Source: Lichenihabitans sp033947565 (GTDB taxonomy: Bacteria; Pseudomonadota; Alphaproteobacteria; Rhizobiales; Beijerinckiaceae). Taken from it: a DNA stretch of 64,000 nt. The position numbers and the translations under genes were made by a program. Below are positions 43,594 to 51,875 of this stretch, one piece after another (within the stretch, counting starts at the first letter, position 1; every line of letters begins with the position of its first letter). The stretch spans positions 1-64,000 of the forward strand of contig NZ_JARPVX010000009.1 of NCBI RefSeq assembly GCF_033947565.1, read 5' to 3'. The notes beneath the pieces were generated by a model, which did not search any database, was not told the DNA's origin, and saw only the letters and a program-made list of their open reading frames with translations.

Positions 43594-43923
43594 TCAGGCC
43601 GGGCGCGAAGCTTTCTCGTCCAGCCCGGATTGCCGGGTGCGTCGCCCGAGCTCCTCCACGACATGGTCGAGATGCACCCCGCTTGCCTGCAGCAGCACCA
43701 GGAGATGGTATATGACGTCGGCGGCTTCGGCGACGATCTCCGGGCGCTTGCCACCGAGCGTCGCAATGACGAGCTCGATGGCCTCCTCGCCGAACTTCTT
43801 GGCGACGCGCGGCGGACCGGCATCGAGCAGCTGGCGGGTATAGGAGCGATCGACCGCCGACAGGGCGCGCGTCTCGATCAGGGCAATGAGCGTGTCGAGG
43901 GTGAAGCGGGCCGGGGCCGTCAT
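43594..43923 (-). CDS. hisE: Phosphoribosyl-ATP pyrophosphatase HisE
   Basis: Second step of histidine synthesis: hydrolyses phosphoribosyl-ATP to phosphoribosyl-AMP. This is a 109-residue all-alpha MazG-like protein with KKFGEEAIELVIA and EAADVIYHLLVLLQ, which hold the metal-binding Glu/Asp residues. It is a separate HisE, not fused to HisI. Overlaps hisF by 4 bp. Confidence 0.95.
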   Translation of the reverse strand: MTAPARFTLDTLIALIETRALSAVDRSYTRQLLDAGPPRVAKKFGEEAIELVIATLGGKRPEIVAEAADVIYHLLVLLQASGVHLDHVVEELGRRTRQSGLDEKASRPA

Positions 43924-44696
43924 GCGTCGAGCCTCATGGGCAATCCGGCGGCCGCCATATGGGCCTTGGCGTCGCGGATCGTGAAGGTGCCGAAATGGAA
44001 GATGGAGGCGGCCAGCACCGCCGTGGCATGCCCGTCGCGCACGCCCTCGACCAGGTGGTCGAGCGTGCCGACGCCGCCCGAGGCGATCACCGGCACCGCG
44101 ACCCGGTCTGCGACCGCACGGGTGAGCGCGAGGTCGAAGCCGATCTTGGTGCCGTCGCGATCCATCGAGGTGAGCAGCAACTCACCGGCGCCGCGCGCCA
44201 CGACGTCTTCGGCATAGCCGACGGCGTCGATGCCGGTGGCACGGCGACCCCCATGCGTGAACACCTCCCAACGCGGCGACTCGCCGGCACCGGACACGCG
44301 CTTGGCGTCGATCGCCACGACCACGCATTGACTGCCGAATTTTTCGGCCGCCTCGGTCACGAAGGCCCGGTTGGTGACGGCCGCGCTCATGATCGAGACC
44401 TTGTCGGCGCCGGCCAACAGCAGCTGGCGGATGTCGGCCACGCCGCGGACGCCGCCGCCGACCGTCAACGGCATGAAGCAGCGTTCGGCCGTGCGCCGCA
44501 CGACGTCGAGCAGGATGCCGCGGTCCTCGTGGCTCGCGGTGATGTCCAGAAAGCAGAGTTCGTCGGCGCCGGCCGCATCATAGGCGACCGCGCATTCGAC
44601 CGGGTCGCCGGCATCGCGCAGGTCGACGAAGTTTACGCCCTTGACGACGCGGCCGTCCTTGACGTCGAGGCAGGGGATGACGCGGGCCTTAAGCAT
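43920..44696 (-). CDS. hisF: Imidazole glycerol phosphate synthase cyclase subunit HisF
   Basis: A (beta/alpha)8-barrel of 258 residues that uses ammonia from HisH to close the imidazole ring. The catalytic Asp is in IPCLDVKDGRVVKG at the N-terminus, the second in LTSMDRDGTKIGFD. It overlaps hisA upstream by 8 bp and hisE downstream by 4 bp. The partner HisH is two genes upstream. Confidence 0.96.
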   Translation of the reverse strand: MLKARVIPCLDVKDGRVVKGVNFVDLRDAGDPVECAVAYDAAGADELCFLDITASHEDRGILLDVVRRTAERCFMPLTVGGGVRGVADIRQLLLAGADKVSIMSAAVTNRAFVTEAAEKFGSQCVVVAIDAKRVSGAGESPRWEVFTHGGRRATGIDAVGYAEDVVARGAGELLLTSMDRDGTKIGFDLALTRAVADRVAVPVIASGGVGTLDHLVEGVRDGHATAVLAASIFHFGTFTIRDAKAHMAAAGLPMRLDA

Positions 44697-45435
44697 GGGC
44701 GGTTTTCGCGTGCCGCGCCAGGGTGGCCAGCGCCTCGCTCGGGTCGAGCCGCCCGTCGTAAAGCGCCCGGCCCGTGATGGCGCCGGCGATGCGGGCGCAA
44801 TCGGGCTGGCACAGACGCTCCACGTCGGCCAGCGAGGCGAGCCCGCCCGAGGCGATCACCGGGATCGCGATGGCCTCGGCGAGCGCGATCGTCCCCTCGA
44901 TGTTGAGGCCCTTCATCATGCCGTCGCGGGCGATGTCTGTGTAGACGATGGCCTCGACGCCGGCATCCTCGAAGCGGCGGCCGAGATCGATGGCATTCAT
45001 GCTCGAGGCACGGGCCCAGCCATCGACCGCCACGAAGCCGTCGCGCGCATCGACCCCGACCGCCACCTGGCCCGGGAACAAGCGCGCGGCTTCGCGCACG
45101 AAGCCCGGGTCCTTGACGGCCGCGGTGCCGATGATCACCCGGCGAATGCCACGGCGCAGCCAATGCTCGGCCGTGCGGATGTCCCGGATGCCGCCGCCGA
45201 GCTGCACCGGCATGCGGACGCGGTCGATGATGGCTTCCACGGCGGCCGCATTGACGGGCGTGCCCGCGAAGGCGCCGTCGAGGTCGACCACATGCAGGTG
45301 CGTAAAACCTTGGCTTTCGAAATCAGCCGCCTGGGCGGCGGGATCGGCGTTGAACACCGTCGCCTGATCCATGTCGCCCTGCACGAGGCGCACGCATTCG
45401 CCGTTCTTCAGGTCGATGGCGGGAAACAAGATCAT
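44689..45435 (-). CDS. hisA: ProFAR isomerase HisA
   Basis: Isomerises 5'-ProFAR to PRFAR, the substrate of HisF. The 248-residue barrel starts FPAIDLKNGECVRLVQGD, and carries VQLGGGIRD and YTDIARDGMMKG with the catalytic Asp residues. It overlaps hisH by 4 bp and hisF by 8 bp. The start at 45435 follows family length; the upstream extension in frame is hisH shadow. Confidence 0.96.
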   Translation of the reverse strand: MILFPAIDLKNGECVRLVQGDMDQATVFNADPAAQAADFESQGFTHLHVVDLDGAFAGTPVNAAAVEAIIDRVRMPVQLGGGIRDIRTAEHWLRRGIRRVIIGTAAVKDPGFVREAARLFPGQVAVGVDARDGFVAVDGWARASSMNAIDLGRRFEDAGVEAIVYTDIARDGMMKGLNIEGTIALAEAIAIPVIASGGLASLADVERLCQPDCARIAGAITGRALYDGRLDPSEALATLARHAKTAHA

Positions 45436-46082
45436 GGCGCCCACCGGAGGAAGTTGGCGATGAGGGCCAAGCCGAGCGCCTGGCTTTTCTCGGGGTGGAA
45501 CTGGGTGCCCGCAACGTTGTGGCGCGCCACAAAGGCGGTCAAGGGACCACCATAGTCGGCCGCCGCCACGATGTCGTCGGGCCGGGTCGCGTAAAGCTGG
45601 TAGGAATGCACGAAATACGCATGCAGACCATCGGTGCCGGTCGGAATGCCGGCCAGCAGCGCATGCGGGCGGCGGGACTCGATCGTGTTCCAGCCCATAT
45701 GGGGCACCTTGAGGTGCGGGTCGGCCGGCCGCAGTGCGGCCACGTCGCCGGCGATCCAATCGAGCCCGGCCGTCTCGACATGTTCGAGCCCGCGCGACGC
45801 CAGAAGCTGCATGCCGACGCAGATGCCGAGAAACGGCTTGCCGTCGCGCACCACGGCTTCGGTCATGGCGTCGCGCAAGCCCGGCACGGCATCGAGGCCT
45901 CGCATGCAATCCGCAAAGGCGCCAACGCCCGGCAACACGATGCGGTCGGCGCGCCGCAGCACGTCAGGGTCGCTCGTCACCACCACGGCCGGCGGCACGT
46001 CTTGCTCGCGGGCGGCGCGCTCGAAAGCCTTCTGGGCCGAGTTGAGGTTGCCGGACCCGTAATCGACGATCGCGACCGTCAT
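45432..46082 (-). CDS. hisH: Imidazole glycerol phosphate synthase glutaminase subunit HisH
   Basis: Class I glutamine amidotransferase of 216 residues that supplies ammonia to HisF. The nucleophile Cys is in FLGICVGMQLL, and the His/Glu pair is in AGTQFHPEKSQ. The N-terminus VAIVDYGSGNL is typical. It overlaps the DUF2628 gene by 4 bp and hisA by 4 bp. Confidence 0.96.
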   Translation of the reverse strand: MTVAIVDYGSGNLNSAQKAFERAAREQDVPPAVVVTSDPDVLRRADRIVLPGVGAFADCMRGLDAVPGLRDAMTEAVVRDGKPFLGICVGMQLLASRGLEHVETAGLDWIAGDVAALRPADPHLKVPHMGWNTIESRRPHALLAGIPTGTDGLHAYFVHSYQLYATRPDDIVAAADYGGPLTAFVARHNVAGTQFHPEKSQALGLALIANFLRWAP

Positions 46083-46558
46083 GTGCCGTCGCCTTCCGGG
46101 AACAGGCCGATGACGGCCGGCGTGGCGCCACGGTTGTGCCAGGCGGCCCGGTGTGGGCGCGACGGGACCGCGGCTGGCCAAGCCGGCTGCCGGGTAAAGA
46201 ACAACCGTTCGGCCGTCTCGAGGTCCGGTGCCGATACGATGTCGCGCAGGGCGAGGCCGCGTCGCGCCAGATCCCAGCGACGCAGGTCCGGCCCCTCGGC
46301 GCCGAGATAAAGGTGCATCAGGACCAGCAATGCCACGAGGCCGATCAACGGCGGATGCATCACAATCGCCAAAGCCGCGATCGCCGCCACAAGGACCGCA
46401 TAGGCCACCATGGCGGCCCATAGCCGGTGCCACACGAGATAGCAGAATCCAAACAAACAAGCGCTTGGGCTAAAACCTTCGCGCACCAGCACCGTGGCCT
46501 CGCCGCGTGCAAAACCATCGCCGGCCGTTTCGGGGACGTGAACCGTGTAGAGGGCCAT
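46079..46558 (-). CDS. DUF2628 membrane protein inside the his operon
   Basis: A 159-residue protein with two or three hydrophobic helices (around LWAAMVAYAVLVAAIAALAIV and LIGLVALLVLMHLYLG). The N-terminal MALYTVHVP and VREGFSPSACLFGFCYLVWHRLW are typical of DUF2628. Function is unknown. It is placed between hisB (4 bp gap) and hisH (4 bp overlap), a location it shares in many Hyphomicrobiales, so it is co-translated with the histidine enzymes though it has no evident step in the pathway. Confidence 0.88.
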   Translation of the reverse strand: MALYTVHVPETAGDGFARGEATVLVREGFSPSACLFGFCYLVWHRLWAAMVAYAVLVAAIAALAIVMHPPLIGLVALLVLMHLYLGAEGPDLRRWDLARRGLALRDIVSAPDLETAERLFFTRQPAWPAAVPSRPHRAAWHNRGATPAVIGLFPEGDGT

Positions 46559-46562
46559 CGGC

Positions 46563-47156
46563 TCAGCTCCCCAATGTGCCCTTTGTCGACGGGATGCGGT
46601 CGGCCTGCGCCGGGTCCACCGCGACCGCCACTCGCAAGGCGCGTGCCAGGCCCTTGAAGCAGGATTCGGCGATATGGTGGTTGTTGAAGCCGTAAAGCGT
46701 CTCGATGTGCAGGGTCGCATGCGCCTGCATGGCGAAGGCCTGGAAGAACTCGCGGACGAGCTCGGTGTCGAAGCTGCCGATCTTCGGCCGGTCGAAGCTG
46801 GTGCGGAACACCAGGAAGGGCCGGCCCGAAAAGTCGAGCGCCACCCGGGTCAAGGTTTCGTCCATCGGCAGATGCACGTCGGCATAGCGCACGATGCCGC
46901 GCTTGTCGCCCAGCGCTTCGCGCACCGCCTGGCCGAGCGCGAGGCCGGTGTCTTCCACCGTGTGGTGGTCGTCGACCTGCAGGTCGCCCCGCGCCCGCAC
47001 GGTGAGGTCGATCAGCGCGTGGCGGCCGATCTGGTCGAGCATGTGGTCGAAGAAGCCGATGCCGGTCTCGGTGTCGGCCGTGCCGGTGCCGTCGAGGTTG
47101 ACCGACACCGCGATGTCGGTTTCCCGCGTGTTCCGTTTGACCGTGGCCTGCCGCAT
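46563..47156 (-). CDS. hisB: Imidazoleglycerol-phosphate dehydratase HisB
   Basis: Manganese enzyme (197 residues) that dehydrates IGP to imidazole acetol phosphate. The two metal motifs HHTVEDTGLALG and GIGFFDHMLDQ and NNHHIAESCFK are present. It is monofunctional, without the HisN phosphatase fused in E. coli. First gene of hisB-DUF2628-hisH-hisA-hisF-hisE-coaA; divergent from ispA. Confidence 0.96.
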   Translation of the reverse strand: MRQATVKRNTRETDIAVSVNLDGTGTADTETGIGFFDHMLDQIGRHALIDLTVRARGDLQVDDHHTVEDTGLALGQAVREALGDKRGIVRYADVHLPMDETLTRVALDFSGRPFLVFRTSFDRPKIGSFDTELVREFFQAFAMQAHATLHIETLYGFNNHHIAESCFKGLARALRVAVAVDPAQADRIPSTKGTLGS

Positions 47157-47297
47157 TCATGCCTCCCGCTGCGGGGCTTCTAGCAAGGGGCAGGGCGGTT
47201 GGCCACTCGTGCTGCGCGCCTGCCGCTTGACCTCGACGGCCGGGGGGAAAATAACGCCCGCGTGGCGCGTTCCCATGTCGCCCGAAGAGGAGCGTCC

Positions 47298-48230
47298 ATG
47301 ACCGCCGACAGCATCGACACCGCGTTCCAATCCCGCTTGACGGCCGTGGCCGACGCCATCGAGACCACGCTCGACGGATTGCTGGCCCCGACGGGACTGC
47401 CCGGCGAGGTGGTGCGCCCCGGCCGGCTGCTCGAGGCCATGCGGTATTCGACGCTCGGCGGCGGCAAGCGGCTGCGGCCGTTCCTGGTGGTCGAGACCGC
47501 CCGCCTGTTCGGGGTCGAGGGTGTCGGGCCGCTGCGGGCCGGCGCGGCCCTCGAGATGATCCATTGTTATTCGCTGGTGCACGACGATCTGCCGGCCATG
47601 GACGATGACGACCTGCGCCGCGGCCGCCCAACCGCCCACAAGGCATTCGACGAGGCGACCGCGATCTTGTCGGGCGACGCGCTGCTGACCTATGCGTTCG
47701 ATGTCGTGGCAGGGCCCGAAACCCACCCCGACCCGCAGGTGCGGGCCGATCTGGTGTTGGCGCTGGCCCGCGCCTCCGGGCTCGGCGGCATGGCGGGCGG
47801 CCAGGCGCTCGACCTCGAGGCCGAGCGCCGCACGGAACCGCACACCCCGGACTTCGTGCTTCAGATGCAATCCATGAAGACCGGAGCGCTGCTGCTGTTC
47901 GCCGTCGAGGCGGGCGCCATCCTGGGCGGCGCCACGCCCGAACAGCGCGAGGCGCTCCTGCGCTACGGCCGGGCCCTCGGCGCCGCCTTCCAGGTGGCCG
48001 ACGACATCCTCGACGCGGAAGGCGACACCGCCACGCTCGGCAAGGCGGCCGGCAAGGATGCCGGGCGTAACAAGGCGACCCTCGTGGCGGCCCTCGGCCT
48101 CGAAGCCGCCAAGGCGCGCCGCGACCTGCTGGCCCGCGAGGCCCAGGAGGCGCTGGTGGCCACCGGCCTCGGCGAGCGTACCGCCATTTTGAGCGAGGCG
48201 GCGCGCTTCACGGTGGCGCGCAAGAGCTGA
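47298..48230 (+). CDS. ispA: Polyprenyl (farnesyl) diphosphate synthase IspA
   Basis: Condenses IPP with allylic diphosphates to farnesyl diphosphate, the precursor of undecaprenyl phosphate, quinone tails and carotenoids or hopanoids. The 310-residue product has the first Asp-rich motif DDLPAMDDDDLRRG and the second DDILDAEGD, with GGGKRLRP upstream. The ATG at 47298 has GAGGAG upstream. Chain length FPP is inferred from the family pattern; GPP/GGPP cannot be excluded. Confidence 0.92.
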   Translation: MTADSIDTAFQSRLTAVADAIETTLDGLLAPTGLPGEVVRPGRLLEAMRYSTLGGGKRLRPFLVVETARLFGVEGVGPLRAGAALEMIHCYSLVHDDLPAMDDDDLRRGRPTAHKAFDEATAILSGDALLTYAFDVVAGPETHPDPQVRADLVLALARASGLGGMAGGQALDLEAERRTEPHTPDFVLQMQSMKTGALLLFAVEAGAILGGATPEQREALLRYGRALGAAFQVADDILDAEGDTATLGKAAGKDAGRNKATLVAALGLEAAKARRDLLAREAQEALVATGLGERTAILSEAARFTVARKS

Positions 48231-48595
48231 TGCGCGGCGGCGGCGCCTCGATCCGCGTGGTGACAGCCGGCATCGCGGGCGCGCTGGGCTTGGCCCTGGC
48301 CGCCTGTGCGCCTGTAGCCAGCCGGCCCGAGGCCACCGGTATGATCAGCGATCCGATCGCGCCGACGGTGCCGCGCAGTTTCGCGGCCGACCTGCCGCGC
48401 TCGCCTCTGGCCGATGTCGTGGTGAATGGAGGCTTGCGGTTTTCGACCGCTGCGGCGGCACAACGCCGGTGTCCGGATGACGCCGTGGTGCGGGTCGACA
48501 CCGCGTCGAACATCTACCGGCCGGCGACCACGCCAGGTCCTGGCGTCTTCATGTGCAAGGCTGCCGCCATGCAGGAAGGCGATCGGCCGCGCTGA
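48230..48595 (+). CDS. Small lipoprotein of unknown function
   Basis: A 121-residue protein with a signal peptide and lipobox LALAAC, so it is probably lipid-anchored. The mature part has four or five conserved-looking segments, including two Cys (RRCPDD and FMCKAA) that may form a disulfide. Its ATG overlaps the ispA stop (TGATG), so it is co-translated. Not assigned to a family. Confidence 0.7.
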   Translation: MRGGGASIRVVTAGIAGALGLALAACAPVASRPEATGMISDPIAPTVPRSFAADLPRSPLADVVVNGGLRFSTAAAAQRRCPDDAVVRVDTASNIYRPATTPGPGVFMCKAAAMQEGDRPR

Positions 48596-48605
48596 GGCCC
48601 GCGCG

Positions 48606-48700
48606 TCAGAAGCCGAACCGCATGCCGGCCCCGAAGGTGCTGCCGCTTTCCTGGATGGCCTGGGAGGTGCTGGCCGGGCCAGAAAAGCGCGGCGCGCTCC
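48606..48700 (-). pseudogene. Remnant of an outer-membrane beta-barrel protein (C-terminal end only)
   Basis: On the minus strand, an in-frame tail reads ...SQAIQESGSTFGAGMRFGF then stop. Alternating polar/aromatic residues and a terminal Phe are the usual Bam-recognised last strand of outer-membrane proteins. Upstream, near 48700-48720, the reading loses barrel character and no start exists, just where base composition shifts to AT-rich. It looks like the 3' end of a gene cut by the event that brought in the 48.7-50.9 kb segment. Short evidence, so tentative. Confidence 0.4.
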
Positions 48701-48893
48701 TGCTGCTGCAGGTTATGACGCCACGTCCACCGAGCACTCTGGTGACCGATTTAAATTAGCTTCGCCGTGATCATAGCGCGCGCTTTTGCCCAAGACTAAT
48801 GCCTCGGGCGGAAGCTCCAGCGGCCGGCGACGTTGCCGCCCTGTGAGCACGACATGCATGAAAGTAATCCAGCTTGGATTGTCACCGACTCGA

Positions 48894-49082
48894 TCACTCG
48901 GCCGGTAAATCGCTACCGGGCTCGACGGCCTGCAACGCTGCCTCGCTGCTCGGGACATTACCCTCCCGCAGCTTTGCCAGCATAATGCGAAAATTTGTGA
49001 CGTAGGTGTCGGCGCGGTTGTGACCATCGGCTGCGGTTTGTGCCGCGGCTAGGATGGCTGCTACGATCTGATCCGTGTTCAA
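48894..49082 (-). CDS. Small protein of unknown function, 62 aa, TTG start
   Basis: A short frame with AAGGA six bases before a TTG start at 49082. The product is helical (IVAAILAAAQTAADGHNRAD) and ends in an acidic tail. No family recognised. It lies in the AT-rich segment alongside the glycosyltransferase-like gene and on the same strand. Confidence 0.45.
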   Translation of the reverse strand: MNTDQIVAAILAAAQTAADGHNRADTYVTNFRIMLAKLREGNVPSSEAALQAVEPGSDLPAE

Positions 49083-49236
49083 GAGCTTTCCTTAGAATGT
49101 CACTATTGAGCGCCTCGTGTTTACACAAGCGGGCCTTTGTGGGGCGTCATCAAGCCTGTTCCATTCCCATAATCTTTCAGGCACATTAATTTCGTTAATA
49201 ACGCAGCTCAACCTAAGAGTGAAGTAGTGAAGGAGA

Positions 49237-50562
49237 CTACGGTCTATAGCTCAGCGGAGATGAGCGTATTTTCGAATAGATAGATTCAAATAAAAAGAAC
49301 GAAAAGAAAATCAGCAAACCAAATAGATTATAGTGATATCGTAGTATGGGCTGGACTATTGCATAGGGGGAGCTAGACACTATTATCATAGCAGCAATAT
49401 ATTGAAATTTTCTCCAATCTTGGACTAGGCAAATAAATAAACCAGCCAAACCAAACAAAGAGACTAACCAAAAAATCGCAATTCTGATGTAGTCGAAAAA
49501 ATTCGGACCTCTAGCGTAGTATATAGTGAGCATCCAGGGCTGGGGAAATACATAGCTTATAAGATGCTGGACTGCGAGCTTAGCTGTCGAAAAAGGGTGC
49601 TGTTTCACCCACTCATAGGTCTGCGCTCCAAGTAGGTTTGCATAAGCAACCTCTCCCCCTGCCAAACGCATGCGGGCATAGCTGTTATCATCTGCATTCG
49701 GATGGATGCTGAAAAGCTGATCCTTGAAGCCCTCACCTTGATCTGGATTGAGCGCATTATCATTGAAGGCCAGCGCAAGCTCGAGGCCGAGGTTACTTCG
49801 AAGGAGAATTGGATGTCCCATGACACGTTGGTTACGTAGGGCCCAGGGCCCGATGAACAGAGCTAAGGCAGCGATGCATGCCACTGCCATCGTCGCCCAT
49901 CGGGCTTTCGTTAATCTGCGGAACGAAAAAAGCGCGAGGCATACATATCCGCCAATACCAAACTGCGGGCTGATGAAAAAAAGAAGTGCGTTCAGAAGAG
50001 CGACTGCGGCAATGCTCATCCAGGATATGCGAAGCTGTCCATCCATTTGATAGAGCATTAACAGAAAAGCCGCCATGCCAGCGACCGCATAACCACCCTC
50101 CCAAAACCTGAAGTCCTCTGTTTCGAGATGAGCGTTCAACAACACAAGGCAAAGAGTTAACATTGCGCCAAGACGGAAGAACTTAGTCAGGCCCAATGTC
50201 TTAAATAAACGGTAGAGCAGCAGATATCCGGTGAAAGTGGTTGCGATTGCAATCAGGGTTAAAAGCACCGTAGATGCCGCCGTTTCTATGCCTGTAACTT
50301 TGTACACCGCGGCTGCAATCCCAATCGGAATTGGCAGTAAATGTGCAGACGGCAGGCCGTCTGGCCAAAAAACTGTGCCCTTGGGGCGATATACGTCGCT
50401 GATGTAGCCATTTGTGGCAAGGCCGATAGCGGCATTTTGGGCTTCGCCCATCCCATTGTGATAGTGCAACGCCCAGAGGCTGCGGCCTATGAAGCCTAGG
50501 AGCAGGGCAAGAGCGATCAGAACGCGTTCATCACGCAAGAGCGGGTGTTTAAATAAACGCAA
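49237..50562 (-). CDS. GT-C/GT39-like multi-spanning glycosyltransferase candidate
   Basis: A 441-residue polytopic protein with about ten hydrophobic segments. The first loop contains an acidic motif (NGMGEAQNAAIG) where GT-C enzymes keep the catalytic Asp/Glu, and there is a large central loop (about 250-330). This supports a polyprenyl-phosphate-sugar-dependent transferase of the ArnT/PMT type, but no specific sugar can be named. Codon use is much more AT-rich than its neighbours, indicating horizontal transfer. Confidence 0.6.
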   Translation of the reverse strand: MRLFKHPLLRDERVLIALALLLGFIGRSLWALHYHNGMGEAQNAAIGLATNGYISDVYRPKGTVFWPDGLPSAHLLPIPIGIAAAVYKVTGIETAASTVLLTLIAIATTFTGYLLLYRLFKTLGLTKFFRLGAMLTLCLVLLNAHLETEDFRFWEGGYAVAGMAAFLLMLYQMDGQLRISWMSIAAVALLNALLFFISPQFGIGGYVCLALFSFRRLTKARWATMAVACIAALALFIGPWALRNQRVMGHPILLRSNLGLELALAFNDNALNPDQGEGFKDQLFSIHPNADDNSYARMRLAGGEVAYANLLGAQTYEWVKQHPFSTAKLAVQHLISYVFPQPWMLTIYYARGPNFFDYIRIAIFWLVSLFGLAGLFICLVQDWRKFQYIAAMIIVSSSPYAIVQPILRYHYNLFGLLIFFSFFLFESIYSKIRSSPLSYRP

Positions 50563-50954
50563 TGCGAAGTTCCCCTGACCTAGCTGAACAAATTTCAGTA
50601 AACTGCTCTCCCGTCAACTGTGGCAGTTGAACTGGGTTCTTTCGACTTAGCTATGAGCGCTCGATGATCAAACAGGACCTAATTAAAGAAAACTCTGCAA
50701 ATCAGTACACTTAAAGCCGTTGTATGATAAAAATCAATACAATCTAGTGATTGGCGCGTCTGAGTTGCGTTCTGAAAAACGCTAAGCTTAAGGTGTCGTA
50801 ATGTGACTTGCGTCAATCGCAAGCTGCAAATGTTTTTCTTATCATAACCTGCCAACGTGATAGACAGAGCGATAGCTTGCCAGACTTTATCCGCGCAGAC
50901 ACACGCGGAGGCACTATCAACGTGCTCTTGGTCCATCTATGGGTTTTGAAATAA
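50563..50954. other. 392-bp AT-rich region between the GT-C-like gene and tRNA-Val
   Basis: No gene supported. An 85-codon frame (50679-50936, minus) has no ribosome site and poor composition. The left end contains a CAGTT/AACTG inverted repeat (50614-50630). Confidence 0.5.
50614..50630. promoter_or_regulatory. Inverted repeat upstream of the GT-C-like gene
   Basis: TCAACTG-N3-CAGTTGA, perfect 7-base arms, with a second CAGT/ACTG pair 18 bases to the left. It lies about 52 bp upstream of the glycosyltransferase-like ATG; a regulator site is possible. Confidence 0.35.
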
Positions 50955-51029
50955 TGGTGGGCGCGACAGGGATTGAACCTGTGACCCCTCCCGTGTGAAG
51001 GGAGTGCTCTCCCGCTGAGCTACGCGCCC
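50955..51029 (-). tRNA. tRNA-Val (anticodon CAC), CCA encoded
   Basis: The minus strand folds as acceptor GGGCGCG/CGCGCCC, D arm GCTC/GAGC, anticodon stem CTCCC/GGGAG around TTCACAC, and T stem with GGTTCAATC. CCA is encoded. Its 3' end faces the AT-rich segment, as expected for an integration target, although no duplicated end is visible. Confidence 0.95.
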
Positions 51030-51076
51030 GCGCCGATGTGCGGTGCGGAGCGTTTACGCGGGGAGGGCGGTTGCCG

Positions 51077-51763
51077 TCAAGCCGAAACGGCGTCGGGCGG
51101 CAGCAGCGCCGTCACGGCCTCGAGCAACGCATCGAAATGAGAGATCACCCGGTCCGGGCCGAGGTCCTGCACCGGCACGTCGGTATAGCCGAAATCCACC
51201 GCGATCACCGGGATGCCGGCGTTCTTGGCGGCCGCGATATCGGTGATCGAGTCGCCCACCATCACGGCGCGGTTCGGCGCGCCGCCGGCTTGCGCGATCA
51301 CGGCCGGCAGGGTTCGGGCGTCCGGCTTGTGGAACGCGAAACTGTCCTGCCCACAGATCGCGCGGAAGCGGCCCGTGACCCCGAGGGCGTCGAGCAGCAT
51401 CAGCGACGTGGTCTCCATCTTGTTGGTGCAGACCGCGAAGGCGTAGCCGACCGCTTCCAACCGGTCGAGCGCCGCCTCGACGCCCGGGAACAGGTGTGAG
51501 CGGGCTGCGATGTGGCTTTCGTAATCCCGCAGGAAGTCGGCGAAAAGCCGCTCGAGCTGCTCGGGCGTCAAGCTGCGCCCCGCCGTCGCGAAACCGCGCT
51601 TGATCAGGGCACGGCCGCCGGCACCGAGCAGCATCCTGGCTTGTTCGACCGGCAGCGGCGGCACGCCTTCCTGGCCGAGGACGACGTTCAGCGCCGCCAT
51701 CAGGTCGCCGGCCGTTTCGGCCAGCGTGCCGTCGAGATCGAAGAGCACCAGGGGAGCGGTCAT
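51077..51763 (-). CDS. gph: Phosphoglycolate phosphatase (HAD family)
   Basis: Cytoplasmic HAD hydrolase of 228 residues that removes 2-phosphoglycolate, a by-product of DNA repair and of Rubisco if present. The nucleophile DxD is in LFDLDGTLAET, and motif III/IV in KPDARTLP and MVGDSITDIAAA. A helical cap lies at about 20-85. Length and motifs fit Gph; other sugar-phosphate HADs cannot be fully excluded. Confidence 0.88.
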   Translation of the reverse strand: MTAPLVLFDLDGTLAETAGDLMAALNVVLGQEGVPPLPVEQARMLLGAGGRALIKRGFATAGRSLTPEQLERLFADFLRDYESHIAARSHLFPGVEAALDRLEAVGYAFAVCTNKMETTSLMLLDALGVTGRFRAICGQDSFAFHKPDARTLPAVIAQAGGAPNRAVMVGDSITDIAAAKNAGIPVIAVDFGYTDVPVQDLGPDRVISHFDALLEAVTALLPPDAVSA

Positions 51764-51875
51764 GCGGGGTTCCAGGTTGTGACCGCCCTATGGCACAGCG
51801 CGGCGCCGGAAACACGCGATTTGAACCGCGGCCGCGTTTGCGGAATGATCGCGCTGATTCGAGGGGTCCGGTCGC

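Noticed and set aside
48600..48800. A duplicated tRNA-Val 3' end marking an integration site
   Set aside because: No stretch matching the 50955-50980 tRNA end is visible at the left boundary of the AT-rich segment.
48713..49027. A 104-codon minus-strand frame
   Set aside because: It overlaps the better-supported 62-codon gene in another frame and has Arg/Pro-rich composition.
50679..50936. An 85-codon minus-strand frame in the AT-rich segment
   Set aside because: No ribosome site and no protein-like pattern; the segment is AT-rich enough for accidental frames only by chance.
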